DNA of 64,000 bases from JARBUG01 sp035628915 (GTDB lineage Bacteria > Bacillota > Sulfobacillia > Symbiobacteriales > Symbiobacteriaceae): positions 1 to 64,000 of the forward strand of contig DASPIW010000033.1 in assembly GCA_035628915.1 (NCBI GenBank), given 5' to 3'. The translations under genes and the position numbers were made by a program. The number at the start of each line of letters is the position of its first letter. Position 1 is the first letter of the stretch. Below are positions 15,908-25,231 of this stretch, one piece after another. The notes under the pieces are model-generated. The model did not search any database. It saw only the letters and a list, made by a program, of their open reading frames with translations, and was not told the origin of the DNA.

Positions 15908-16636
15908 TTATCCAGGATACTCACCGGTTCTGGCTGTGTGTGCGAACAGCTCCCAGCCGCGCATTCCGCCATCGCGGGCAGCCTTGATTGCAGCCTCCGC
16001 ATCGTACGGAACCCGAACGATTGTGGCCGAGGTCCGCCCCTGCTCGACATCTACAAGGGCATAGCTGCTACGGGCATCCCCGTCGAAGGGCAGTCCTACG
16101 CTGCCGGCATTGACGACCGTACACCCGTATGCAACACGGACAAAGGCCCTGTGGCAGTGGCCAAAGGCCGCAAGGGCCGTCTCGCGGGAAGTCCGGAGGG
16201 CAGCCAGTTGGTCGGTGGTCGCCCACGGCATCAACAGGACATAATTATGGGTGGGCGAGGCGTGGAACAGTTCCACCTGCATATCCTCCCAGGTCTCTTG
16301 CAGGAGAAGCGGAAAGCTCTGCAGCCAAAGGCGGTCACTCTCGGTGAGAGCAGTGACGTGCCGCTCGAAGTCTGCGATTGCCGCCTCCTGGCTTGCGTTA
16401 TGGGTCGGGAAGAGATGCGGATGGAAGTTCGGGTGATAGCACGCATCCGTATTTCCCAGCACCACGGGGCAGCCCAGGTCCCGCACGCGGTCCAAGCACT
16501 CCTTGGGCAGAGGCCCTTTCATGGTGATGTCACCCAAGCAGACGATACGGTCCACGCCCCGGGTGGCCATGTCCGTCAGGACCGCCTCCAGGGCGTGATA
16601 GTTCGAGTGGATATCACTGAACAGAGCAGCACGCAT
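15908..16636 (-). CDS. Metallophosphoesterase (YfcE/MJ0936-like)
   Basis: 242 aa from ATG at 16636, directly after the tagA stop; a longer open frame upstream is antisense. Calcineurin-like motifs are present: ALFSDIHSNYHALEAV (D-x-H), CLGDITMKGPLP (GDxxxxG), LGNTD (GN-D), and GHCHRAFV (GHxH) with a downstream NAGSVGLPFDGD. Two metal ions would be held in the cytoplasm. Substrate unknown; relatives act on phosphodiesters. Last gene of the polysaccharide operon, so a housekeeping role for a phosphorylated sugar or lipid intermediate is conceivable. Confidence 0.88.
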   Translation of the reverse strand: MRAALFSDIHSNYHALEAVLTDMATRGVDRIVCLGDITMKGPLPKECLDRVRDLGCPVVLGNTDACYHPNFHPHLFPTHNASQEAAIADFERHVTALTESDRLWLQSFPLLLQETWEDMQVELFHASPTHNYVLLMPWATTDQLAALRTSRETALAAFGHCHRAFVRVAYGCTVVNAGSVGLPFDGDARSSYALVDVEQGRTSATIVRVPYDAEAAIKAARDGGMRGWELFAHTARTGEYPG

Positions 16637-16637
16637 C

Positions 16638-17372
16638 CTACCGCCCCCGCATTCTCTGCGCCGCCACCAGCCAAACGAACTTGAACAGAGGCGGCAGACT
16701 CCGGCTGTATCGGCCAAGCTTGACGATACGGAACAGCCATTCCAGGTTGCTCTTGATCATCCATTGCGGTGCACGCGGTGCGGCACCGGCCCATACGTCA
16801 ATCGTCCCGCCGGCGCCAATGGCGACTTTCGCGCCCAATTCGCCGAGATAGTGGTGGAGCCACTTTTCCTGTCGAGGCATGCCCATGCCGACGACCAGGA
16901 AATCCGGCCGGGCTGCCCGAACAGCCGCCACGACCGCGGGCTCTTCGTCAGGCTTGAAGAAACCATGCTGGAACCCGGCAACGGTGACACCCGGAAAGCG
17001 CTCCTTTAGCCGGTGTGCCGCTTCGGCCACCACTTCAGGCCTGGCGCCGAGGAGGTAAACGCTCCCCCTGCCGCGCCCGGACATCGCTGCGATCAGGTTC
17101 GTTGACAGCTCGACGCCGGCCACTTTTTGGGGCACCGGGTCGCCCAGCATACGTGAGGCCATCAGCACGCCGATTCCATCTGGTATTACGAGATCAGCCC
17201 CGTTAATGATCGATGCGAACTCCGAATCCTTCAAGGCCATATATGCATGTTCGGCGTTGGGCGTGACAACAAGGCGGGGCTTCTCCTCGTCAATCCAGGC
17301 GAGACAACGATCGACGGCCTCCGACATCGTCACCTTGTCGATCCCGATGGCCAGAATCCGAGTACGGTTCAT
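16638..17372 (-). CDS. tagA: WecG/TagA/CpsF-family glycosyltransferase
   Basis: 244 aa, full family length. Diagnostic stretches: VVTPNAEHAYMALKDSEF, ADLVIPDGIGVLMASR, PQKVAGVEL, VYLLGARPEVV, VVGMGMPRQEKWLHHY and GAGGTIDVWAGAAPRAP. The TagA branch transfers N-acetylmannosamine from UDP-ManNAc to lipid-linked GlcNAc to build the linkage unit of wall polymers. The C-terminal basic tail likely contacts the membrane face. It overlaps csaB by 4 bp (ATGA-type), and csaB plus tagA together suggest a pyruvylated ManNAc-containing secondary wall polymer. Confidence 0.93.
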   Translation of the reverse strand: MNRTRILAIGIDKVTMSEAVDRCLAWIDEEKPRLVVTPNAEHAYMALKDSEFASIINGADLVIPDGIGVLMASRMLGDPVPQKVAGVELSTNLIAAMSGRGRGSVYLLGARPEVVAEAAHRLKERFPGVTVAGFQHGFFKPDEEPAVVAAVRAARPDFLVVGMGMPRQEKWLHHYLGELGAKVAIGAGGTIDVWAGAAPRAPQWMIKSNLEWLFRIVKLGRYSRSLPPLFKFVWLVAAQRMRGR

Positions 17373-18475
17373 CGCTTTCCTCTCCGCTTCAGGAGGTCTA
17401 TGGCCAGACGGGCGCTTTCGCGGGCGAGGGGCGTCAATTTCGCCACATTCTCCGCCAGGCTCCGGCGGACGGCAGCTGCTTCAGCGAAACCACGCCGTCC
17501 CGCGGTTATGACATCGTCGGGATTGAGGAGGTTCGTAGCCCCGGCCACAGGCTCCCCTATCTGCTGGAGGAAGGCCTCGTTCTTGGGGTCGTAGGAGAGC
17601 CCCACCAGGGGCACGGCATTCATCGCTGCGAAAACCAGGGCATGATAGCGCATCCCGATCAGCAGGTCACAGCGGGCAATCATTGCCTGCACTTCGTCAT
17701 ACCGGTATTCGCCTGAAGCCAGCGTTGCCCGCGTCTCCATCAGCGCCGCCACCTTGGCCGCGGCCTCTGTGTCCTGCTTGCGCATCATCGGGATGAAGAC
17801 CACCTGGGCGCCCGATTCCCTGGCCAGCTGATCCAGCGCCCGGGCCAGTCCGGGCTCGACAGGCTCCTGCCAAAAGCTCCACGGTCTGACCGATACCCCG
17901 ATTACAGGGCGATCCAGGTCAGCGCCGGCAGCCGCCAGGAGTGCGGCTCCCCGCTCCGGATCCGCCGGTCCCAGCGCCAGGGCCGGGTCTGCGGTCACGG
18001 TAATCGACGGCCGGAATACCCCCAGGTGGCGGAAAGTGGCTGCGGACTCAGCATCGCGGGTCGTTATCAGATCAACCCCGTTGACGATGGCGGGTATCAA
18101 CGCCCGGCTGAAGGCGCGGGTGACGGGCCCTGCGCCCTGGGCATAGAACATCACGGGCCGCAGCCGCAGCTTGGCCATCGTCACCAGGCTCAGGTAGTAC
18201 GTTAGCGATCTGCTGCTGGTGATGTCCTGGAGCAGACTGCCGCCGCCGGAGACGAACAGGTCCGCCCGGCCGACGGACCGCCAGATCTTCTTGAAGTCTC
18301 CCCGGCTGATCGCCTGGACGCCGTGCAGCGACCGGGTCTGTGCGGCCGTACCTGAGATGACGCTGAAGCGGCACTCAGGCTCCAGGTCCCGCACTGCCCG
18401 AATCATGCCCGCCAGGATCGCCTCATCTCCGGCATTATGGAACCCATAGTAGCCGGAGACCAGGATTTCCGCCAT
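17369..18475 (-). CDS. csaB: Polysaccharide pyruvyl transferase CsaB
   Basis: 368 aa: starts ILVSGYYGFHNAGDEAIL, with FVSGGGSLLQDITSSRSLTYYL, FYAQGAGPV, TTRDAESA and the C-terminal LIGMRYHALVFAAMNAVPLVGLSYDPK. These are the CsaB signatures. The enzyme adds a ketal pyruvyl group from PEP to the wall polysaccharide, making the ligand for SLH-domain surface proteins. Its presence implies the cell has S-layer-type proteins anchored by SLH domains. Follows murJ by 16 bp in a tight operon. Confidence 0.93.
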   Translation of the reverse strand: MAEILVSGYYGFHNAGDEAILAGMIRAVRDLEPECRFSVISGTAAQTRSLHGVQAISRGDFKKIWRSVGRADLFVSGGGSLLQDITSSRSLTYYLSLVTMAKLRLRPVMFYAQGAGPVTRAFSRALIPAIVNGVDLITTRDAESAATFRHLGVFRPSITVTADPALALGPADPERGAALLAAAGADLDRPVIGVSVRPWSFWQEPVEPGLARALDQLARESGAQVVFIPMMRKQDTEAAAKVAALMETRATLASGEYRYDEVQAMIARCDLLIGMRYHALVFAAMNAVPLVGLSYDPKNEAFLQQIGEPVAGATNLLNPDDVITAGRRGFAEAAAVRRSLAENVAKLTPLARESARLAIDLLKRRGKR

Positions 18476-18491
18476 GACGAGGTCTCCCCTC

Positions 18492-20054
18492 TCAAGTCCT
18501 GCCGAGTTTCCGGAGCAGCCCCACGCGAATCTCTGCTACCTCTTCACTGCCAAGCAGGGCTCCCGTCAATACGTGAATCAGTACGATTGCACCAAGCCCC
18601 GCGCCGAGGCGGAACGCCTGGTGAACGAGTCCGGCGCCGCTGGCCAGCCGCGCAGCACCCATGTAGCTAATGTACCCGACAAGGCCTCCGAGAGCGGCGC
18701 CCGCCACATGGAGTCCGACGGTTCGCAACAGCACCCGGAAATCCAGCGCCCCCAGCCGCCGGGCCAACCGCCAGATGAGAAACCCGATGGCCGCTGCCGT
18801 GGACAGGCTGGTCCCCAGCGCCAGGCCGCCGTGACTGAGCGGTCCTACCAGGAGCAGGTTGAAGCATACGTTCAGGAGCACCATTCCTACTGAAGTCACC
18901 ATGGGGGTAACGGTATCTTGCAGGGCGAAGAAGCAGCGGTTCAGCAGATCAAGCCAGCCGAAAACGAGAATCCCCGCTGCGTAGAACTGCAGAGCGAACG
19001 CTGTGGCGTCCGTGGCATGGGGGTCAAATGCCCCGCGCTGGAAGAAAATCTGTACCACCGGCTCACGAAAAACGATCAACCCCACGGCCATGGGCAGCAG
19101 AACAAACGAGAGCATCCGCAGGCCACGCATGACCGCCCGGCCAAGGTCGGCCTCCTGCTGCCGGGCCACCAGCTCGGCCATATTGGGGTAGAGTACCGTC
19201 GTAACGGCAGCGCCAATCACGCCGTAGGGCAGTGAATTGACACGCACCGCATAGTTCAGGGCGGAGATGCTGCCCTCGGTCAGGCGTGAGGCCAGGTATC
19301 GGTCTACGAAGTTCATCGACTGAACGGCGAGGGTGGTCAGGATTACCGGCAGAATCAGCCGCAGCACCTGTTGCAGACCGAAGTCGCGCCAGTCCAGCAG
19401 TGGCCGGTAGCGGAAGCCAAGTGTCGGGACCCACGGGACTTGAATCAGCATTGCGAAGACCGATCCGAGTACCACGGAGTAAGCTACCCAGTGAATCTGC
19501 TCCGGACCGGAGACCACCGCCAGCCCGGCAACGACGGCCACGTTGCTCATGAAGCCGACCAGCGCAGGCGGGTTGAACATTCGGTTGGCGTTCAGTACCG
19601 CCGAGGCCACCCCGGAGACCGCGAGGAAGAGCATCATCGGGAGCATCGTCCTGGTCAGGGAAACGGCCAGGCTCAGGGCGCCCGGCGGAAGCCCGGGCAC
19701 GATCAGCGGAATGAATCGCGGCGCCAGTCCCCACCCCAGGGCGATCAGGCCAACCGCCAGGAGCAACGTGGCATTGAGCACCGTATTGATCAGCCGCCAG
19801 CCGGCCGCCTCACCCCTGCGCTCGACGACGCTGCGGTAGACGGGGATCACCACCATCACCAAGGCGGCGGAAACGGAGGCAAACAGGGCGGTCGGGAGTT
19901 CCTGGGCAACGAGGTATGCGTCCGTCGTGTGCGTTGCGCCGAACCGGGCCGCCAGCAGGGACTCCCGCACGTACCCCAGCACACGGCTGGCAATCAGGGC
20001 CAAGCTGACCAGCCCGGCAGCCCGGATGAAGGAACGCTCCCGTGCCACCATCAC
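18492..20054 (-). CDS. murJ: MurJ/MviN-family lipid flippase
   Basis: 520 aa with about 14 hydrophobic helices. N-terminal SLALIASRVLGYVRESLLAARFG, then TDAYLVAQELP, VVAGLAVV, MNFVDRYLASRLTEGSISALNYA and RCFFALQDTVTPM fit MurJ. MurJ flips lipid II, but in this setting, between glycosyltransferase and pyruvyltransferase genes, it may instead export the lipid-linked wall polymer repeat. It overlaps the upstream glycosyltransferase by 4 bp. Whether it is the sole MurJ cannot be judged from one window. Confidence 0.92.
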   Translation of the reverse strand: MMVARERSFIRAAGLVSLALIASRVLGYVRESLLAARFGATHTTDAYLVAQELPTALFASVSAALVMVVIPVYRSVVERRGEAAGWRLINTVLNATLLLAVGLIALGWGLAPRFIPLIVPGLPPGALSLAVSLTRTMLPMMLFLAVSGVASAVLNANRMFNPPALVGFMSNVAVVAGLAVVSGPEQIHWVAYSVVLGSVFAMLIQVPWVPTLGFRYRPLLDWRDFGLQQVLRLILPVILTTLAVQSMNFVDRYLASRLTEGSISALNYAVRVNSLPYGVIGAAVTTVLYPNMAELVARQQEADLGRAVMRGLRMLSFVLLPMAVGLIVFREPVVQIFFQRGAFDPHATDATAFALQFYAAGILVFGWLDLLNRCFFALQDTVTPMVTSVGMVLLNVCFNLLLVGPLSHGGLALGTSLSTAAAIGFLIWRLARRLGALDFRVLLRTVGLHVAGAALGGLVGYISYMGAARLASGAGLVHQAFRLGAGLGAIVLIHVLTGALLGSEEVAEIRVGLLRKLGRT

Positions 20055-21124
20055 CGTCTGATCAACTCCTCGTACAGTGCTGCCGTCAGTTCGGCGGTCC
20101 GGCTGGCGCTGAACACTTCGCGGGCCCGCCGGCGCCCCGCCTCACCCATGCGGGCAGCCAGGTCCGGGTCCGACAGCAGCCGCCGCACGGCCCCGGCCAG
20201 GGCGCCCGGGTCCTCGGGCGGCACCAGCAGCCCGGTTACGCCGTCCACAACGACTTCGGGGACGCCGCCTACCCGGGTCGCCACCACGGGGCGGCCGGCG
20301 GCCATTGCCTCCACCACCACCAGCCCCAGGCCTTCGGAGCGTGAGGAGAGGACAAAGACCCCGGCCTCGCTCATGAACGAAGGCACGTCAGCAACGAAGC
20401 CCCGGAACTCCACCGCCCCGGCTACCCCCAGTTCGGCAGCCAGCCGCGGCAGTTCTTCTTGTAAGAGCCCCTCGCCGCCCAGCAGGAGCCGGGCCTCCCC
20501 CTGCAGATCCCTCATGGCCCGCAGGAGAATGTCAAAGCCTTTTTCTGTCTGCAGGCGCCCAAGGGAGCAGAGCACCCCCGGGACCAGCCGAACAGGTGAG
20601 CCGTACTCATGAAGGTCCACACCGCCAGGGATTACCACGACCCGGCTGGGAGCGGCGCCCTGGGCCACCAGGGCTCGCTTTACAGCTTCCGACACAGCCA
20701 CTATCCGGTCAGCAAACAGGGCTACGGCCGCTTTCTTGGCAAACCGCCCCGCCCCCCGCACCTGAATCGCCTGCTCTTCCGCCGCCGCCAGACCATGCTT
20801 GGTATAGACGATGCGGGCGCCCGCCACGGCCGCAGCTACCCTCCCGGCCAACGAGCCGTGAGTATGTACGACCTGGGGGCGCCACGCGCGCATATGTGCC
20901 GCCAGCGAACGCACCGCCTGCCAGGAGAAGGACCGGTTTGCACCCGGATAGAGAAACACGGGAACCCCGGCGCGCCGCACAGCGGTCGCCAGGTCGCCCT
21001 CCGGGCAGGCGACCGCCGTGTCAAACCGTCCGGCGACAGCGGGCTGAGTCAGAAGCGACAAGACGTACCGGCCCGCACCGCCGATGTTGGTATCACTGCA
21101 AACGTGGAGGACTCTCGGTTTCAC
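20051..21124 (-). CDS. Glycosyltransferase family 4 (GT-B)
   Basis: 357 aa. N-terminal VLHVCSDTNIGGAGRYVLSLL with a DxNIGGAG glycine loop, middle VVVIPGGVDLHEYG, and a GT4 C-terminal domain: LCSLGRLQTEKGFDILLRAM, GEGLLQEELPRLA and the E-x7-E motif in SEGLGLVVVEAMAAGRPVVAT. Cytoplasmic, retaining enzyme using a nucleotide sugar; donor and acceptor unknown. It overlaps neighbours on both sides by 4 bp, so it is cotranslated with the ligase-like gene and murJ. Confidence 0.92.
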   Translation of the reverse strand: MKPRVLHVCSDTNIGGAGRYVLSLLTQPAVAGRFDTAVACPEGDLATAVRRAGVPVFLYPGANRSFSWQAVRSLAAHMRAWRPQVVHTHGSLAGRVAAAVAGARIVYTKHGLAAAEEQAIQVRGAGRFAKKAAVALFADRIVAVSEAVKRALVAQGAAPSRVVVIPGGVDLHEYGSPVRLVPGVLCSLGRLQTEKGFDILLRAMRDLQGEARLLLGGEGLLQEELPRLAAELGVAGAVEFRGFVADVPSFMSEAGVFVLSSRSEGLGLVVVEAMAAGRPVVATRVGGVPEVVVDGVTGLLVPPEDPGALAGAVRRLLSDPDLAARMGEAGRRRAREVFSASRTAELTAALYEELIRR

Positions 21125-22746
21125 GCCTTCGCGCCCTCTCTGTCCCCCATCGCCAGCCCCATTCCGAGACCGGCCACGGCCCAGAATGAGAACAGGATCT
21201 TGGGGTTGTACCAGATGTGCTCCGCCATGCCGTGGACCAGAACGCCAATCAAGGCAGATGCAACCGCTGCGATCACCGGGGAGCGGAGTTGCTCAAACCC
21301 AAGGACAATGGTTCGTCGCAAGGTGGCGAACAGCGCCCACATGATGGCGCCGAAACCGAACACGCCGGTCTCCGCCAGCATCTGCAAGTAGGTGTTGTGT
21401 GCGTGGGCTGCCCCGGCTCCGGAGAGCATGTACCGCTGGTACACGCTTGCGAACGAGGGGGCGCCGAGCCCGGTGCCCAGCACCCACGTATTGCGGATGG
21501 TCGCCAGGACACCGATGCGAATGTTATTGCGGTACACGTTCGAGGTGTGCTGCGGGTTGAATGCGGTCAGGACACGGGCCTTTACGGAGTCGGGAGCCAC
21601 AACCCATACCAGTACGGCACCCAGCACCATCAGGAACGACCAGCGCCCGGCCCGCAGGAGGACAAAGACCACTGCGGCAACTGCCAGCCCCAGCCAACCG
21701 CCGCGGGACTGCGTCAGGAGCAATGCGATCCCCATGAGGCCGAGGATGCCCGTTAGCTCCAGCCGCCGCTTCGGTTGTTGTACCCAAAGGCCCACGACGA
21801 CCGGAATGTACAGTTCCATAAACAGCGCCAGGTAGTTGGGGTTGTTCATGCCTGCAAATACCCGGACCAGATTTCCTTCCGACGGATCGGTCCAGTGCTC
21901 CAGCACAACGGGCGGGTTCTCGTACTGGTACGCAGCCCAGAGCGCCATCAAGACGGCACCGACCATGACCGGACCCATAAAGGCGGCAGCGTCTTTGCTG
22001 TTGCGCACCAGGTTGACCATCAGCAGGAACAGCAGGCCCGCAGTAACCCATAGCAGGAACGACTGGATGCTGGCGTCGCGGATTGGGCTGACGAAGACCG
22101 CACTGACTGCAACGCCCAGAAACGCGGCCAGGGGCAGGAAAGTCGAAGATGCCCGCCAGGTGAAGTCGCCGTTCATCAGTTTCTGCAAGAACCAAAGGCC
22201 GGCAATCCCCCAAATCCCAAGCACCATAAGTATGGTCGGGTTCAGACCACCCTGGCCGGGATTCGGACTCGGTATCAGCGCAATGATTCCCAGAACGGCG
22301 CCCAGCATGGGCAGGAACGGCGATACCGCCCGGCTCCCGGATTCCGTCGTTGCCAGCTCGGTGTCTCCCGGATAGCCAATGAGCGACTGGAACACCCAAC
22401 TGGTGCTCAGAATCGGTGCCACCACGCTGCATACGACCTTGGCGGCGCGGACAAACAGGCTGGAGTCCCAGGTCGCTATCAGGAACTGCTGGAGCGGCCG
22501 GGTAACCTTGGCAGCCCAGTCGTTCAGACTGATCAGTGCCTGTCCCAACCGGCTCTCTGCAAAATCGCCGGCGGTGGGCCAGTCCGAAAGCACGATCCGG
22601 CCGGTTATACTATGTGGCCCAATCCGGCCGATATAGCGGATCAAAGCCGCAATGGCGCCGTAAATGACGCTCCCTTCCCACACATTGACCATCCACGTGA
22701 GAATGCGGCTTGTCTCCCAGGCGCCCTGCACGTCAAGTCGCGCCAT
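21121..22746 (-). CDS. O-antigen ligase/polymerase-like membrane protein (Wzy_C)
   Basis: 541 aa with about 12 membrane segments. The Wzy_C region is marked by FAGMNNPNYLALFMELYIPVVV, then LLTQSRGGWLGL (the R-G of this family) and, after a large external loop, TGLGAPSFASVYQRYM and AHAHNTYLQMLAETG, where the AH.....L pattern is typical of WaaL/Wzy proteins. It polymerises or ligates lipid-carried glycans at the outer face of the membrane. N-terminal about 100 residues are soluble and family-specific. First of the three 4-bp-overlap genes. Confidence 0.9.
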   Translation of the reverse strand: MARLDVQGAWETSRILTWMVNVWEGSVIYGAIAALIRYIGRIGPHSITGRIVLSDWPTAGDFAESRLGQALISLNDWAAKVTRPLQQFLIATWDSSLFVRAAKVVCSVVAPILSTSWVFQSLIGYPGDTELATTESGSRAVSPFLPMLGAVLGIIALIPSPNPGQGGLNPTILMVLGIWGIAGLWFLQKLMNGDFTWRASSTFLPLAAFLGVAVSAVFVSPIRDASIQSFLLWVTAGLLFLLMVNLVRNSKDAAAFMGPVMVGAVLMALWAAYQYENPPVVLEHWTDPSEGNLVRVFAGMNNPNYLALFMELYIPVVVGLWVQQPKRRLELTGILGLMGIALLLTQSRGGWLGLAVAAVVFVLLRAGRWSFLMVLGAVLVWVVAPDSVKARVLTAFNPQHTSNVYRNNIRIGVLATIRNTWVLGTGLGAPSFASVYQRYMLSGAGAAHAHNTYLQMLAETGVFGFGAIMWALFATLRRTIVLGFEQLRSPVIAAVASALIGVLVHGMAEHIWYNPKILFSFWAVAGLGMGLAMGDREGAKA

Positions 22747-22761
22747 GCCGGCACCCCCTCG

Positions 22762-23280
22762 CTACTTGGTCTTCAGGTCGGGGCGCTCCGGCGGATTGCT
22801 ATTGACATTCCAGGTCATACCCGTACCGGCCCACCCGGAAGTCCGGAGGTCCTGGGCCCGGCCGACTTTCATCTCCACGCCGCCCAGGGTGACGCCGTTC
22901 TCCGAAACGAGCCCGGTGCCCCGCACGGTAATGATATGGTCGAAGGTATACTTGGACTCATACTCGCTGTCGTCACCGTGAACCTTTGCCGGAGACGTCT
23001 TGACCTCCACGATCTGCCCCAGGTAGGCCTGCGATTTGCTGTCGTAGATCTGAATTGGTTTCGCGTTGTTTACCTGCAACAGTGTGACCGAAGGATCACG
23101 CACCGGGCTAAGCAGGAACTGCACCTCTACGATTTGTTGGGCCGCAGCAGGCGCAGCCGCGTCCCTCTTGACGTACTGGTATCCAAATCGGCCGGCAACC
23201 GCCAAAATCACCAGTACTACGGTCAGGTCGAGCAGGTTGACCTTGCCGAACAGCCGCCCTTTTTGATCGATAATCGCCAC
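22762..23280 (-). CDS. DUF4330-family membrane-anchored protein
   Basis: 172 aa from GTG. The short start DQKGRLFGKVNLLDLTVVLVILAVAGRFGYQYV is the DUF4330 hallmark: a basic turn then one membrane helix. The remaining about 130 residues lie outside and are beta-rich (IVEVQFLLSPVRDPSVTLL, GLVSENGVTLGGVEMKVG). Function unknown. The family often sits in exopolysaccharide or wall-polymer clusters beside O-antigen-ligase-like genes, as here, so an accessory role in assembly or export is inferred. It begins immediately after the upstream glycosyltransferase stop. Confidence 0.8.
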   Translation of the reverse strand: MAIIDQKGRLFGKVNLLDLTVVLVILAVAGRFGYQYVKRDAAAPAAAQQIVEVQFLLSPVRDPSVTLLQVNNAKPIQIYDSKSQAYLGQIVEVKTSPAKVHGDDSEYESKYTFDHIITVRGTGLVSENGVTLGGVEMKVGRAQDLRTSGWAGTGMTWNVNSNPPERPDLKTK

Positions 23281-24411
23281 CTAGAGCACCTCCGAATACA
23301 CCTGCAAAATCTGCGTCGTAATTGCCTCAATGGAGAGATTCTCCACCACATATCGCCTTCCGGCTTCTCCATAGGCTTCCCGGAGCGCTGCCGTTTCCGT
23401 CCTCAGCAGGCGCGCAATATCGCCGGCCATCTCCTGCGCATTCAGGTGCCTTCCGCCCTCCCGGGCCGTGAAGTTGGCCGACGCCCACTCGTTCAGGCGG
23501 TCAGGGGTCAGTAAGCCCCGGTAGCCGCCCTCGCCCGCCACAATGACCGCCCGGGCGCATGCCATGCCCTCAATTGCTGTACGGGCTACCGCCACTACGC
23601 AATCGGCCAGGTTGAAGAACCGCGGCACATCCAGGCGAAGGCCCACCGCCATGGCGGCCTGGCGCCCCAGTTGGCGGTTGGTCTCATCGGCAGCCCGCCG
23701 GACCTCGTCGCCCCGATCACCATCCCCCAGGAGCCAGAGCCGCACACCGGGAACCTCCCGTTCGAGGGCTGGCAGCGCCTGCAGCAGCGTGACCGCCACG
23801 TCGGCAAACGGTCCGTCCAGGCGGCTGGCGTGCACGACGTGGGGCCCCGTCGCCTGCACCCCAAACTCTGTGAGCAGCGGGGCAATGTCGAGCCCTGGCC
23901 TGAACAGGTTGGTATCGAATCCGTTGGGTATGACTCGGACCTGGCCTGCCGGCGCCCCCAGGCGCTCGATCAAATGCCGTCGCACGTCGTCGCTGACGGC
24001 GATTGCGCGTTGGCCGAACGTGGTCAGGTACTTCCACGGAAAGCCGGCGTTATAGACGCCATGATAAGTCGTAACCAGGGGTACCGGGCGCTGGCCCAGC
24101 GCCAGCGAGGCCAGCCACGCAGGTATGCGGGCATGCGCATGCACCAGCCCGATCTCATTTTCCGTCAAGAGCTTCCGCAAACGGCGATAAGCCCGGAACA
24201 GCACCACCGGGCTCCGGGAATCCATGGGAATTTGGAAATGAGGAATCCCTGCATCCGCCAACATAGAGACCATTCTGCCCCCGGCCGACGCGACCATCAC
24301 ATTTTGCCCCCGGCGTCGCAGTTCCCGGGCCAGACTGATGACGTGGGTCTCCGCCCCGCCGAGGTCAAGGGCCATCGCGGCCAGCAAAATTGGTGGCAGA
24401 GTACTTTTCAT
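23281..24411 (-). CDS. Glycosyltransferase family 4 (GT-B)
   Basis: 376 aa: AMALDLGGAETHVISLARELRRRG at the N terminus, LVHAHARIPAW, VTTYHGVYNAGFPWKY, VIPNGFDTNLFRPG, and a C-terminal domain with GDGDRGDEV and NLADCVVAVARTAIEGMACARAVIVAGEGGYRG. The last segment replaces the usual E-x7-E by a somewhat divergent form, a pattern also found in GT4 enzymes of exopolysaccharide operons. Cytoplasmic; sugar specificity unknown. First gene of the tight polysaccharide operon, about 110 bp downstream of the repeat-containing secreted protein gene. Confidence 0.9.
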   Translation of the reverse strand: MKSTLPPILLAAMALDLGGAETHVISLARELRRRGQNVMVASAGGRMVSMLADAGIPHFQIPMDSRSPVVLFRAYRRLRKLLTENEIGLVHAHARIPAWLASLALGQRPVPLVTTYHGVYNAGFPWKYLTTFGQRAIAVSDDVRRHLIERLGAPAGQVRVIPNGFDTNLFRPGLDIAPLLTEFGVQATGPHVVHASRLDGPFADVAVTLLQALPALEREVPGVRLWLLGDGDRGDEVRRAADETNRQLGRQAAMAVGLRLDVPRFFNLADCVVAVARTAIEGMACARAVIVAGEGGYRGLLTPDRLNEWASANFTAREGGRHLNAQEMAGDIARLLRTETAALREAYGEAGRRYVVENLSIEAITTQILQVYSEVL

Positions 24412-24524
24412 GGGTGCTTCGTCCCCCCAGACGGCGGCACTGCCTGCCGCCAGACCAGTCTGTTCAGGCTGTCTTCGCCATTTTACACGTTGGGGATGCT
24501 ACGGACAAGTACGACTGGTAAATA

Positions 24525-25094
24525 TTACTGTGCGGCTGTCTTTACCGTATAGGGTCCCTTCACGATCAGGATCAGGTCGGTCTGGGCCGTCAACCCGCGC
24601 CCGTCCGAGACCGGAATTACCAGCAGGTGATTGGGCTTCACCGGCTCATCCTGGGTCAGGTCCACCCCGTCGGTCGCATCAAGTACGCCGCCCATGGGGC
24701 TGACGATCGCCGTCGCCTTGCCGCCGCGCAGCACAACTTCCGTGCCGCTCTCGCCCAGTACCACCGCGCCCTTTGGCGCCCGCACGACTTCAAAGAGCGT
24801 CTTCATCTCGGCCAAACGGGACTCCAGGTAGGCCTTGTCGACAGACCCCGTCTGGTCAAGTTTCGACAGCGCCTGATCTACGTATGCCTTGTCGGCCATG
24901 CGGGCCAGCGCCTGGTCCACATAGTCTTTCCCGACCAGCGATGCCACGACTTCATCCACATAGCTCTTGGTTACCAGGGGGTCCGCCACCGTACCCGGTT
25001 CTCCTGTAGCCGCATTGGCGCCGCCAAACCAGAAACCCGCACAGACCAGGCCAATACCGGCAGCAGCAGCAACGACGATGCGCTTGAACATCAT
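24525..25094 (-). CDS. Secreted protein with KxYVDxAL repeats, unknown function
   Basis: About 189 aa from one of two adjacent ATGs (AGGGAGG site). Signal peptide or anchor AAAAGIGLVCAGFWFGGANA. Residues about 40-100 hold four related 12-15-residue units: KSYVDEVVASL, KDYVDQALARM, KAYVDQALSKL and KAYLESRLAEM, predicted helical. The C-terminal about 90 residues are beta-rich (GAVVLGESGTEVVLRGGKATAI, HLLVIPVSDGRGL). I do not know the function. Comparable KSYVD repeats followed by a small beta domain appear in exported Firmicute proteins. Adjacency to the wall-polymer operon suggests a cell-surface role. Confidence 0.65.
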   Translation of the reverse strand: MMFKRIVVAAAAGIGLVCAGFWFGGANAATGEPGTVADPLVTKSYVDEVVASLVGKDYVDQALARMADKAYVDQALSKLDQTGSVDKAYLESRLAEMKTLFEVVRAPKGAVVLGESGTEVVLRGGKATAIVSPMGGVLDATDGVDLTQDEPVKPNHLLVIPVSDGRGLTAQTDLILIVKGPYTVKTAAQ

Positions 25095-25231
25095 GGCACC
25101 AAACCTCCCTGGTTTCAATTGACCCTCGTCCCACATGATTCGCCCTCGCAGGGACCAACCCTGTCGGTGGACAAATTCTGGGGTCTAAACATCCGCCTGT
25201 CCCGATAGGAATGCTTACGGGGTGAGTCCGC

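Noticed and set aside
19371..20612. 413-aa plus-strand open frame across murJ and a glycosyltransferase
   Set aside because: Antisense to two well-supported genes; Arg/Gly/Pro-rich composition typical of shadow frames in GC-rich DNA, no ribosome site.
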